A DNA stretch of 64,000 bases, taken from assembly GCA_029339505.1 (NCBI GenBank), contig JAQISU010001239.1, positions 7,396,001 through 7,460,000 of the forward strand. Reading direction: 5' to 3'. The position numbers were made by a program, and so were the translations under genes. Below are positions 1 to 10,614 of this stretch, piece by piece; the first letter of the stretch is position 1; every line of letters begins with the position of its first letter. The notes under the pieces are model-generated. The model was not told the origin of the DNA, searched no databases, and was given only the letters and a program-made list of their open reading frames with translations. Source of the stretch: Unio delphinus (lineage: Eukaryota; Mollusca; Bivalvia; Unionida; Unionidae).

Positions 1-219
1 GTGAAATGATGAAATAAATGATCTACTTACAAATTAGTTCCAATGTACTGACAGTGTACAAATAATTTTTGTATCATCTTACTTAATAATATTGCAAATT
101 TTCCCTAGCGAGTTCCAAATTCATCTGTTACCTTTGTATTCTTTCAATATGCTGGTGCACTCTCACATCTTTAGCTAATATAAATATACATTTATTTTGT
201 TGTCTTTTTAATGACATAG

Positions 220-305
220 GAGCAGAAGGGGTTACAGAGAACATTATTTGCATTGCAGCATGGCATGGACTGCATTTAGTTGGATTTGTTGTTTCTAATC
301 TCATT
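220..305 (+). other. possible unassigned coding exon
   Basis: A pyrimidine-rich tract ending in acatag precedes an 86-base segment that is open in one frame and ends at a strong gtaagt donor. The open frame encodes about 28 mostly hydrophobic residues and ends with the residues SNLI. Its position upstream of the Wntless exons and its hydrophobic character would suit the N-terminal membrane segment of Wntless. However, the exon ends in phase 0, while the next Wntless exon needs one base carried over. I do not recognise the protein otherwise. It may belong to another gene or be chance. Confidence 0.22.
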
Positions 306-837
306 GTAAGTTTGTCCCAGATGTAGACTAAATGTTAGTCATGTGTTTCATGGCACACATTACTTTAGAGTAATAAACGAAAACAAGTGCAAAAATTCTG
401 ACCCCCCCCCCCCCCAATCACCTCTTAACATGCTTGGGCTTTTATCCGTAAACTTAATAGCTGATCATTATGTGTTGAACACCCACCCACCCCATTCTCC
501 AAAATAGCTGCCTCTGAGTCTGATAATGTCTGCTGATGTCAGAGCATTGAAGAGCTCTAAAATGTATGATGAAAAAGTACTGTTTTGTGGATCATTGTAT
601 ATGACTTAATTTTTCCAGCTATTGAATTCAGTGATTAAAAATGACGAAATGTTATCTACTTTTTAATGAAATAAAGTTGTAAATTATTGACTAAATATGG
701 GTTGCATACAAATATCTAGTTTTTCAAAAGGCAAATGCCAGTTACTGCTCCCCAGATGACATTATAAACAAGAGCAAAACAATAACACTAATCACTGACC
801 ACTTTGGTATCCTAGTGTCTAGAGCATCTGCCATCCA
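306..837. other. no gene seen; poly-C tract
   Basis: Nothing recognisable is present apart from a run of C around 403-416 and ordinary AT-rich sequence. Confidence 0.5.
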
Positions 838-1142
838 CCTCTGATGCGGGAGATCATGGGTTTGAACCAAAAACACATCCATAAACAATTTGCTAAGAGA
901 TTTATTATTGCCAGTAGCAAATTGTTTATGGGTGTGTTTTTGGTGAAATGAGGACTGGCAGTTTATAGTGATGTCTAGTACTGGGACATCGTACTGCAGA
1001 CATGAAGCACGATACTTGGCTGGGGTTCAAACTCGTGATATCCCGCACGATGCCCCAGTGCTAGATATCATTATAAACTGCCAGTCCTCATTTGACCAAA
1101 AACACATTCATAAACAATTTGCTAAGAGATTTATTATTGCCA
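838..1142. repeat. palindromic fold-back element with tRNA-like fragments
   Basis: Two arms of about 77 bases (916-992 and 1047-1123) are near-perfect inverted copies separated by about 54 bases, so the strand could form a long hairpin. The outer 44 bases (869-912) recur as a direct repeat at 1099-1142. Just before the structure (around 838-868), and on the minus strand inside the loop (around 1020-1040), are B-box-like stretches resembling tRNA-derived SINE heads. It is probably a foldback element or an inverted SINE pair. The family is not identified. Confidence 0.6.
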
Positions 1143-1150
1143 ATAGCATG

Positions 1151-1270
1151 TGGCTGTATAGTTGTTTACATGGTGCATGTACTTAAATTGGCCTAGACTT
1201 TTGGCTGTATAGTTGTTTACATGTTGCATGTACTTAAATTGGCCTAAATATTTGGCTGTATAGTTGTTTA
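1151..1270. repeat. 51-bp tandem repeat, three copies
   Basis: Copies starting at 1151, 1202 and 1253 begin with tggctgtatagttgttta. The third is cut after 18 bases by a retrotransposon and resumes at 1771-1804. This makes the insertion point visible to the base. Confidence 0.8.
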
Positions 1271-1760
1271 CCACCTAAGTCTGCTAAAAAATCAGACTGA
1301 TGCGCTCCTTGGTTGCATCTGTATTCATATATGTCTGTGAGTCATGGACCCTCACAGCGGATCTCGAAAGGAGGATACAAGCTGTTGAAATGAGATGCTT
1401 TAGAAGGTTGCTTGGCATTACATATAGAGATCATGTCACAAATGAGGAAGTGGGAAACAGAATTAAGCAAGCCATTGGGCCCTATGAAGAGCTATTGACC
1501 ATTGTGAAAAAGTGCAAAATGAAATGGTATGGATATGTCACACGATCAACAGGGCTTGCTAAGACAGTCATGCAAGGTACTGTGCAGGGAGGGCAAAGGA
1601 GAGGAAGACAGAGGAAAAGATGGGAGGATAACATCTCAGAGTGGACAGGACTGAAGCTGAGTGACACTGAGAGTATCAGAGAACAGATTGGAATGGAGGA
1701 AGCTGGTTGTCAGGTCATCAATGGTGCCCCAACAGTCGGCAAGACTAAGGGATAGATAGA
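1271..1760 (+). mobile_element. 5'-truncated RTE-type LINE fragment, 3' end only
   Basis: The segment encodes an open stretch of about 150 residues (1300-1755) typical of the extreme C-terminus of RTE-like endonuclease-reverse transcriptases. Recognisable pieces are SWTLTADLE, CFRRLLGITYRDHVTNEEV, and a GGQRRGRQRKRW basic stretch. The catalytic domains are absent. The fragment ends in a gatagataga tail and is flanked by a perfect 10-bp target-site duplication, tagttgttta (1261-1270 and 1761-1770). A sister fragment lies at 22365-23014. The RTE sub-clade is not certain. Confidence 0.88.
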
Positions 1761-1804
1761 TAGTTGTTTACATGGTACATGTACTTAAACTGGGCTAGAT
1801 TTTT

Positions 1805-4800
1805 GTCAGCTGGAGACAGTTATCATCTTGCCAAGGCTGCTAAGGAGATGAGATAGATCATACAGAAATGAAAACATGTAAACAAATTAAAAGTTTAACA
1901 AACATCTTTGTGAGATGTTCCACTCTCAATTGTAACTAATCTGGTAGCAAGAATATTTCAGTGCATCACAGCATATAGTACTCAAGTCAGCTGTCAGCAA
2001 ATGTGGATTACGATGTATCAATGCACTGTTAAGATGGATTTATCAATACATGTATGAACAAAGGATTTGTTCATGTAACAATAAATTGTTTCCAGTGCTA
2101 TTTGTCACTTCCTTTCTTGGTGCCTTGTATTTTCTTTACTTCAAACCTAAAACTGTTTACACAAGTTTAAGCAGCCAAACAATTTTGTTGCCAGAAGACA
2201 ATTAGATGGTATATTTTGTCACCAATACTGTAAAAAAGAGAGCAGTTTGTGACTTTGGCAAACATCAACACAATCCTTGCTCAAATCTATGTTGTTTGTT
2301 TATTCATTGACATTCATATTAAATGGATACTGTTTTACCCTGCAGGATCTCTGAATTGTTGAACTCAGTAAATGAAAGGCAACTTTCTATGTAACAGCAG
2401 GTAAACTACTAAATCATGCAAGACATGTGCAGGAACAACATTGACAAATGTATAGACTGTAAAACAACAATTGGAAAAAAGCATCTTGCCAAATAAAAGT
2501 TATTTCAATTGTTTCTGGTATCTTTAAAACAATGTTAATCACGTGTTTACCAGAATGTATTTTTCTCAAACATTTTATCTTTTGAATGAATAAATGGGAC
2601 AAATTGTACTCTCTCCTAAACAAGAGTGTTACTAATAACTAATAAAATGATCAAATTCGGGTCATCATAATGCATAGTTGTAAAACACAGACACTGCATA
2701 AAAATTATTAAGAGTGTATGTTCTTATTATTACAGTAAAACCGGTCTTGAAAAATCACTACTATGTCTGACCATCTGTTTTGAGAGACCACATTCTCAGT
2801 GCACAGATGTATTGATTACATAACATTGCAACCTGTTGAGAGAAACCACCTGTCTTGAGAGACCATATGTTTTTCAAGGTTCAACTGTATTGAAAATAAT
2901 TTAATCCTTAAAATATAACAATAATTTTGTGTGCATCATAATTTGTTGTGTATGCAACTGGCACTTTAATTTCTTATGTACTGCGTGGTTATGTACTTTG
3001 AATCACTTTCCTTTGAGAAAAGATGAAGTGAATCACAAAGAAGATCAGTAACCACATACAGAGATGAAGATGCTGTATTAACTGGTGCCATCTGGGATCC
3101 CCTTGTTTCATTGGTAGTTGCACAATTTCAGTTTTTAAATATTTCAATCATTAGCAGTTACAAAGAATTTCTAAACTTTTACTGAATCCATTCATATATG
3201 TAACATTGTGTTAGTGGATTGGAGTGGATTGGAATCATAATTTTATCGTTTTCCACACCAGAAGTCACCTTGATCATTAAGAGCTTGGCATTGCCTTCTT
3301 AAGTGCATTTAGGCATAATAAATACTTGGATTATTGTAGTAAGTGTGTTGCTGAAGAGCTGTCAAGCAGGCAAATGACTAATAAACATTTTCTGAGATGA
3401 ACTGCATGAAATTAATACAAGGCCTGAGAATTAATGGCTAATGTAAGTTTGTAGTCTAGTGGTTTAGTGTGAAATGCTGTATGACTTTTCAATGCCATCT
3501 TGAACAAAGTTATATCATTTATGAGATTCATTTTCATGCATTTTTACTGAAAATGGATTATAGCTTTTAATAGTTTTCATTGTTCTAGTTCGGTGACTTT
3601 TTTTTAGCAGATCTGTATGTTTGATATCCCATTACTGACTTTTCATTGTATCAGTCAGCTGTCTATAGTGACACAACAGCTTGATCCTTCAATTATGGCT
3701 GCCATTCATCTGCTCACAGCTTAACCTTTTGCATGGATATGATGGCCAGGCTTCTGCTATACCTCTTTGTGTGTATTATCTTTATGTAGAGATTGATCTG
3801 GAGGGGGATGACCAACATACTGACTTTGGGGCTTAAGTTAAGCCTGTTGGTCCTCTTTACTCACATCCCACCACGGAAAGGACATAAGTTGACTCTTAAG
3901 GCCTCAGTGAAGGTACTTATCCAGTGCTGTTTGCTTTAGAAAGCCCCTATTTCTACCATAGTATAAGAAGTCACGTCCTCAGTTGACTGAGATCCTTAAA
4001 AATTGAGGTAATTGCCATCAATATATCAGACAAGGTTGGGGACCCAGGCAATTTTAAAGCCAATATCTCTGAGGTTAAGTTACTAATGATCTCGGTATTA
4101 TTGCCACATCTTCATTATTGGACTTGGCAAATCATTTTCAAACTCACTTAGAAACATGGCAATGATTATGCATTGGACTCAATAGCCAGGATAGCTAAGG
4201 TTATGAACATGGCTGCCATCCTTTCAATGGTGAATACATTGACTGCTTTCTGCCAACCTGGACCTTGTAAGTAACAATATATGCTTGTGATCCAGTTTGT
4301 TCATTGCACCATGCCCTGACACAAGGACCACCGTTTTTGCTTTACAGTTGCTTTTTGGTGCAAAAGATGGAGGAATTGCAGAGGTTTTTCTACAAGAGAG
4401 ACACACACAGAATTTGGTAGGTTCAGCATTAGTTGCACTTGTGAGTAACATATCCATTTGACCTCATTATAAATTTTTGCTGGGCCCAAATGTTGGCAGT
4501 TTTCACTAGATTCACTTTAATTATATTGGTTGGTGGGAAGATTTCATTTCTTATCTCATATGCAAAACATGTTTCCATTTGTTGTGCTGCTCTCAAGTTA
4601 GGAGAGTGGGTTAACTTTCATTTAGGCAATTCTTCGAAGGATACGCAAGGTATAGACAGGATAATCAACATTTCCTTATCGTGTTTCTCCTAACATTAAT
4701 GTAATTGGTAAATTTATGCAAAGGCTAGAGCAAACTTTTTTGTAAACTGTTTCATCAAGAATACTTACCTCTTCACAATATTTTAATACCCATCTTACTT

Positions 4801-5054
4801 ACACTACAAGCATCCGCAGTGTTCTGTTTTGCTTAAAAATGGCACCTTTTGGTGACAGCAAGGGGAGGTAATGAACAAGGGTTATTGCCCTTTGTCTATG
4901 TTTGAGATCGACCTGAAAGAAACAATTTTCTCTTTTGAGAGGGCTGGATTCTTAACAGCATGCTTATGTTACCCATATTATTGTATTCAGGTGAATATTC
5001 TTGGATAAAAATAATTTACTGATTTATATCTCATTGTTTTCTTTAATCCTATAG
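1805..5054. other. long non-coding stretch upstream of Wntless exon
   Basis: No convincing exon was found. Short open frames here look random. The stretch 3780-4120 is more GC-balanced and resembles old repeat sequence, but I could not assign it. It probably belongs to the first intron or 5' flank of the Wntless gene. Confidence 0.4.
2735..2885. repeat. degenerate gagagacca repeat
   Basis: The motif ttgagagacca with variants recurs several times (around 2780, 2835 and 2855) with intervening similar sequence. It looks like an eroded short-period minisatellite. Confidence 0.5.
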
Positions 5055-5345
5055 CACCAAATCCCTCAAATGTTATGGTAGTACTTGGAACAAAGTGTCT
5101 TCGCAAAGGAAGCATTATACAGGAAGAATGGTTCATCCCATTTGGTGGAAATGAGAAATGTGACTCCATAAATAGTGTGGATGACGACAGGGTATTTGAT
5201 GAAGGGATATCTGCCAACCAAATTGTGTTTTCATTTTGGCTGCCTTATATGCGGGATGGAAAGCAGCTGGATTTTAGCCGCTGGCAGCAGATGCTTTTGA
5301 CAGTGATGCAGCTGGACATCAAATATGATCCTAAATTTCCTGTTG
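5055..5345 (+). CDS. WLS: Wntless exon (N-terminal lumenal region)
   Basis: This internal exon has a clear acceptor (tcctatag) and a gtatgt donor. It encodes 96 full codons, with two bases of a split codon at the start and one at the end. The product matches the segment of Wntless just after its first membrane span. Recognisable landmarks are the GTKC cysteine, the EEWFIPFGGNEKCD stretch (WFVPWG..CD in vertebrate Wntless), ANQIVFSFWLP and MQLDIKYD. Wntless is a multi-pass Golgi/endosome membrane protein that carries lipidated Wnt proteins to the cell surface, and this lumenal part belongs to its ligand-binding domain. Identification rests on remembered family sequence, not a database search. 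Confidence 0.85.
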
Positions 5346-6089
5346 GTATGTAGACTTTTGATAAGTGTCTCAATTTAGAATGAGATGTAGTTTTTAGTTT
5401 ATACATGTATAATGTAAGAAACTTGAAATGGCCATTTTCTTCTGTTTTTGGTGGATGCACATCTTTAAACCAATGAACACTAAGGCTGGGTTGGTATATT
5501 GATAAACTAGTATAAATTTATATTGCATGCTGATATGGTAACCTATCATAATTCTTAACTGTAATGGTTCATTAAAACACTTTAAAATTCCAAGAAGCAC
5601 TTAAATTGTCCTTAGAGTTGCCATCAGTAAATGGGGGAACATCAATAAAACAGCTTTTTTCCATAGAACTATTTGATCACCCATGACAAAAAGCAAACAC
5701 AATTTACTCTGTAGAGCTACATGTTTTTCTTTCTCCTTTATCTGTACAACAGATGATGTGACTGAAAATAAGTACAGTTTCTTTATCTTAAAAATTAATT
5801 TTGTGGTTTACATGTTATTCTATGTTGATTTTGATGAGAATGACTGAGTGCTTTCCCAATTTGGAATACTGTGTATCAGATCCCAAACAGTACTCAAACG
5901 ACCCAGGTGTCTCGACTGCAGACACTGACTGCAACATCATATCAGCTGACATTTGTGATTGTAGAATATTTTCCAATAAATCAAAATTGTGGTTGCATTA
6001 CCTTCATACTGGTGGAAAGATGGTAAAATGCAACTTAGATGAAGCTGTCATTAACACACATTTAAGAAGGCATCATGGCAGAGATATTA
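5346..6089. other. Wntless intron, 5' part
   Basis: No recognisable element is present. An open frame of about 100 codons at 5801-6109 runs into the following minisatellite, has no family resemblance and is probably chance. Confidence 0.45.
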
Positions 6090-6620
6090 TCAACCATCAA
6101 TGGTGTTGATATCATCAATCCTCCATAGCATTAATGTTTACAACCCTCCATATCATTGATGTTGTCAACACTTCATGGCATTGATGTTGTCAACCCTCCA
6201 TGGCATTAATGTTGTCAACCCACCATGGCATTGAGGTTGCCAACACTCCATGAGGGGCCCCGAGGGGCCGAATTGTCTAAAGCGCTGTCCGTTACGGATC
6301 ACTGCCATCTCACCTGTCTGCATGGGTTTGAGTCTATGATTCGGCTAATTTAGCTATGTGAGAAAGCTTGCCAGCAGCTTTTTGTGTGTTGGTTGTTCTT
6401 TCTGGGGGTTTTCCGGGTTCTTCCTCCACCATTAATACTGGCCATCATGTATAGCCTATATTGTGCTGAAAAATGGTGTTAAAGCATAAAAAACAAACAA
6501 ACAATTAACACTCCATGTCATTGATGTTGTCAATCCTCCATGGCATTGATGTTTCAACTCTACATGGCATTAACATTGGCAACACTCTGTGTCATGGACT
6601 TTGTCAACCCTCCCTTGCCA
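6090..6620. repeat. ~30-bp minisatellite interrupted by a SINE
   Basis: Imperfect units of the form ccatggcattgatgttgtca recur about ten times on both sides of a SINE (6253-6506). Unit boundaries drift and several units carry substitutions. Confidence 0.75.
6253..6506 (+). mobile_element. tRNA-derived SINE, copy 1
   Basis: The element starts with a tRNA-like head (ggggccccgagnggccga, A-box-like; gggtttgagtct, B-box-like). A central body follows, with ttcttcctccaccattaa, and then the tail gctgaaaaatggtgttaaa plus an A-rich (aaac)n end. It is flanked by an 11-bp direct repeat, aacactccatg (6242-6252 and 6507-6517). Four more copies lie at 20038, 27877, 30256 and 30950. The head resembles class-II (Leu/Ser-type) tRNA. 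I cannot name the published family. Confidence 0.88.
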
Positions 6621-7878
6621 TTATTATCAAGGAAACAAGCCAAAACTGTTGAAGGTTGGGAAAAACAATCTTAAAAATTAATTCAGCCATCAATTGTAGC
6701 AGTGTCTCTTGTTTATTTTATATGGCTTGTCTTACCAGTAAAGTTTTTTCATCTGTTGGTTTAAAAAAAAGATAAACATTCCAAAGATTTCGCTATTAAA
6801 GTCCAATAATAGTAGTAAGTTAAACTCAGATTTATTTGAAAACAAAGTATCAAAGACATGTTTCTTTTTAATGTTTTATATAATCAGTTCCAATAATCTT
6901 GGTTAATAAAACATTTATATTGCTTATGTTACATAAACACAAAAATGTAAATGTAAATATGCTGAATGGCATCAATGTGAAGTAGTAATACATATTGTGT
7001 ATTGGAAATTGAAAATATTGTGATATGCATCAAATAGGAAGTCAAATGCCAGCCCTAGTGGACTTGACCCAATCAAATGCATTTAAGGATGATTCCCTTA
7101 TCACCAGTCGATTGAGAACTTTCTATTCCTGGTGTTCCTTCTTATCAAAAGGTGTGGCTATGCTTTAAATGAAAACCCATATTATGAAGGTATACGAATA
7201 AATTTATCATTTTATTGGCAAGAGTTATAAAAATATTTGAAGCAGAACTTTTCTTTTTTGTTATGTAAAACATTTATGATATATATTTCAGATTCCATTT
7301 GGCTTTTGCTTGATAATCATTTGATCTATGAAAATAAATGTGGCTGATATTGAATGGCACTTGTAGTACATTGTTGAATATATCATGCAGAAGAAATGGG
7401 ATCTAATTGCTTTTCCTTAGGAAATACAAAGTGAACCACTCTGGGGAGGTTTAAAAACCATGACCATGGATTACAAATCCAATGTTAGTTTGACTAGGAT
7501 GTGATGGCTTCCATGAATATTTTTTGATCATAATACTTGAGCCTGTTTTATGGATGTAAATGGAGGAGCAAATAATTTTGGATCACTGTTTAATTAGATA
7601 TTGGGGTGCCATAAACCGATCCAAAAACACAAAAAATATAGAGCAAAGCATTGCTATCATTCTTTTTGAAAATCAGAATAAGTAACAATATTACTGACAT
7701 TCCAGTTAATAGCAGGAAAGAGAAAACAAATGCTAGAATGGTATTAAACCATTTGCAAGTCTTACAGTGTATATGTGACATGATTTGTAAACTAATGATC
7801 CAATGAAGTCCTCTTTCATATTAGACTTTATAAAGTTGAAATTGACATAATGTTATGTTCTTCTTTGACTTCTTTCAG
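6621..7878. other. Wntless intron, 3' part
   Basis: AT-rich sequence with no recognisable gene or repeat. It ends in the pyrimidine-rich acceptor tgacttctttcag of the next exon. Confidence 0.5.
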
Positions 7879-8009
7879 GGAAAGATCCTACCTTCCAATT
7901 TGATGCCAGAATAGGTTATAGAAACAAGGAAGATGGAGTCAATGACTGGAAGGAGCTAGCACACTCTTTGGAAGAGAGAAAACTGGACTGCCAAATAGCG
8001 CCTGATAAG
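7879..8009 (+). CDS. WLS: Wntless exon (lumenal region, continued)
   Basis: The acceptor tctttcag joins in frame to the exon ending at 5345 and restores a glycine codon. The exon encodes about 43 residues and ends at aag|gtgaga. The residues RIGYRNKEDGVNDWKELAHS and RKLDC correspond to the lumenal stretch of Wntless that in vertebrates reads close to LAYRDD..EWTEMAH...RKLKC. The exons that should follow, encoding the rest of the lumenal domain and seven membrane spans, were not found anywhere downstream on this strand. The gene is therefore partial, rearranged, or continues far away. Confidence 0.83.
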
Positions 8010-8936
8010 GTGAGACATTATTGAATTCTGACCATATATTAACCTTTAATTTTGGGGATATATTGCAATTGGTCAAGCAAGTATGTTTATATATTTGTGC
8101 ATGTATACATCAGTCAGTAATGAACATAGGATGAGCTGATTTAGAGACAGGAATCAGGTTTTTCATGAGGATGAGTTATTGACAATTAAGGTTTTGGATC
8201 CTGTATGCAGATGAGTGGAAGTTTTAGTGATTGCGATGGGATCAGCAGGTTAAATAGAATCTTATAAAACACAAATCACTTCAGTGCCATATGAATGGGG
8301 TTGACCATGGTCATACAGTAGACTTGCAATTATCTGAAGTCAAGGGACTAGATGAAAAGTTTGGGATATACCAGAGTTAAAATAAGTGAAGGTCATAAAT
8401 GTGCAAATGTACATAAAAGTGAATACATTACTTTTCCTACGTATCGTTGTTTATTTGAGCTCTTCTCAGTTGTTTTTAGGTAAGAAATTTTAGTTTTAAC
8501 TATCGACTGGCAATAAACCTAAACTATGTTTTGATTAATTAGTACACATTAGGTGTCATGGTTCAAGAAATCAAACATGTTACTCATGCCGAATGTCACA
8601 TTTTGAAACAATGCATTGCAGTTTTAATAGGATTGGAGGGATTTACTCAAATAATCGATGTTCAGATTATAGATATTAAAAAGAAATAACGAATAATTTT
8701 AGCTGAGAACTGGACAAATGGTTACCATGTACTTAGATGATAGGAGATTTAATAACAGAGAGTCTATTATATTTGGATAAGATATGACAGTGATGCATAG
8801 AAGGTTTTGAATCTGAGATGCAGCCCTAGGTGAGAATTGTAGTTACAAGGTTGTTATATCGTAAGTTTTTAAAAAAAATAATGAATATATTAACAAAAGT
8901 GCATATATCTGAGACACATTTCATGTCATTTTGTCA
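8010..8936. other. no gene seen after the last visible Wntless exon
   Basis: I looked here for the next Wntless exon on the + strand and for missing exons of the minus-strand ARH-like gene and found neither. The sequence is AT-rich with no repeat I can assign. Confidence 0.5.
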
Positions 8937-9737
8937 TACTGTAGTATCATTTATTTTCGTTGGGCTCAATTTTCGTGGTTTTGTAAGAAAAGGCATTTTC
9001 GTGGGGACGTAAATTCGTGGTTTTGCCTGTCAAATTTCGCATATTATAAGGTAGTTAATTTCATGGTTTAACCTCTACAAGTACCCCAAATAAAGAATAC
9101 AAAAGCATAAAACGATGCCGACGCAAACGGCGGTCACATTAATGTTTAAAACAAAACTACCACCTATATGAGTACATATCTAAGACCCGGCAAGTTCAAT
9201 ACTTACAACGTATTTTTGACCAAGTGATTAACATCTGTCAAAGCAGACTCAGCCAACAACACTAAAACAATACTTCCACCTATGTGAGCACATATCAAAC
9301 ACCCGTCAGGATTAATCAGTTTCGCCATGTTTTCGTTTGAGTGTTCAAGATCAAAGGAAGCCGACGCCGCCAACAAAACCAGACCAATCAGTTATTAAAG
9401 TACATTTGAATGATCTCTTACTTAAACCACTGTCCATAAAGTTGCAATATCAGTACTTTATGACTATCATGGCGTTAACAAAGTGGCTTAAGAGTGGTAA
9501 AATTCAACTTAGATCACCCTCGGAACCTGGACTTCCTAACCCATCAGAAGCTGAGAACCCGGCGCAGGCTCTCGCTTACCAAAAAAAAAAAAAAAAAACG
9601 GGTCGGGAATTGGGGGGGGGGGGGGGATCATCAACCTATGTGGCTCATTTTTCGTTGGGGATTTAAATTCGTGGTTTGTGGCAACCACGAAAACCACGAA
9701 AATTGATCCCCCACGAATATTGATGATACTACAGTAA
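8937..9737. mobile_element. ~800-bp terminal-inverted-repeat element (MITE-like)
   Basis: The left end reads tactgtagtatcat and continues with ttcgt/ggg/caattttcgtggttt. The right end (to about 9736) is its reverse complement over about 45 bases with a few mismatches. The hexamer ttgtca lies next to both ends (8931-8936 and 9738-9743) and may be a target duplication if the right end includes 9737. Inside, a stretch of about 100 bases with ccacctatatgagtacatatc is duplicated as ccacctatgtgagcacatatc, and homopolymer A and G runs occur at 9581-9622. No transposase is encoded, so it is non-autonomous. Confidence 0.72.
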
Positions 9738-9821
9738 TTGTCATAACGCTTAATTTGATTTTTGGAAAATCCGTAGGAGTAATAAAAAGGGGATCTATTG
9801 CATGTGCAGCCTACTTTGCTG

Positions 9822-9929
9822 TACATTGGCTGGTGCCCTTCTTGGCTGTAGACTTGGACATGATATACATTTTCCCGAATAGTGGCGAAATCTGAAGCAC
9901 AGAGAATGGTTGGCTGGCAACATTAAACG
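9822..9929 (+). pseudogene. orphan ARH-like C-terminal exon with internal stop
   Basis: This segment aligns without gaps for more than 100 bases with exon 7 of copy B (38853-38983). It encodes LAGALLGCRLG and a WLAGNIKR end, followed by the same ggtaaat that marks the donor in copy B. It carries a TAG at 9880-9882 where copy B has a lysine codon. The 5' part, including the DxDT metal motif, is not recoverable. It lies in the opposite orientation to copy A (10389-11974), so it cannot be that gene's last exon without an inversion. It is almost certainly non-functional. Confidence 0.85.
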
Positions 9930-10388
9930 GTAAATTTCTGACTAACTCTGTGAATAAACATTGAAGCAGCAAAATTTAGTAAATTATGAATTAGTGTGAG
10001 CAATGAGGGTTTTTTTTTTGGTCTTCTTGTGTGGCTATTTTAGGTTAAAATGTCAGTTGCGTATGCTGTGTTCATTATACCTTACTTTATGTCAACTTGC
10101 ATGGACGTTATAAGGTAACAATTTTATAATTGTATAAACCTTAGCTCCTGTGATGCTGGTTCTAAATATACCATTGAAAATAATTGCACAAGTAAATCAC
10201 TTTTTAAAATAAAACTTAATGCAAAGATTGACTTATTATTTTAATTGTAAATGCTACAGAGGAAAATATCTAAAAATCTAGATGGTAGAGGGGTGATGAA
10301 AAGTATGTTAATTTGTTACAGTACTAGTGAACTTTATTCATGTATAAGGCACAAATGATTTGCTTATCCTAATGAATATGATACTTGC
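9930..10388. other. no gene seen
   Basis: This is the region where exon 4 of copy A would be expected on the minus strand. No matching sequence was found on either strand. Confidence 0.5.
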
Positions 10389-10532
10389 CTTTTGTGGATT
10401 GGCTTTGAACCCTTCTCTGGTGATTGTACAATATGTTGTATGACCTATACCAAGACCACCATTATCACCAAGCTCATGAAAACCTTCCTCCATCCATTTG
10501 ACCAGCAGTCTCGCAAACTCACGTGGATTTAC
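10389..10532 (-). CDS. copy A exon 3, followed by a GC donor
   Basis: Acceptor ccctttcaag and 48 codons, including [14 protein letters not shown]. The downstream donor reads aag|gcaagt, the standard GC-AG variant, instead of GT. A (gtat)n microsatellite begins 12 bases upstream of the acceptor. Confidence 0.84.
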
Positions 10533-10581
10533 CTTGAAAGGGAAATACATACATACATACATACATACATACATACATACA

Positions 10582-10614
<33 letters not shown>

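Noticed and set aside
220..305. First coding exon of Wntless
   Set aside because: The hydrophobic content and the LI ending are suggestive, but the phase does not match the 5055 exon with the strong donor, and no start codon is in frame. Kept only as an unassigned candidate.
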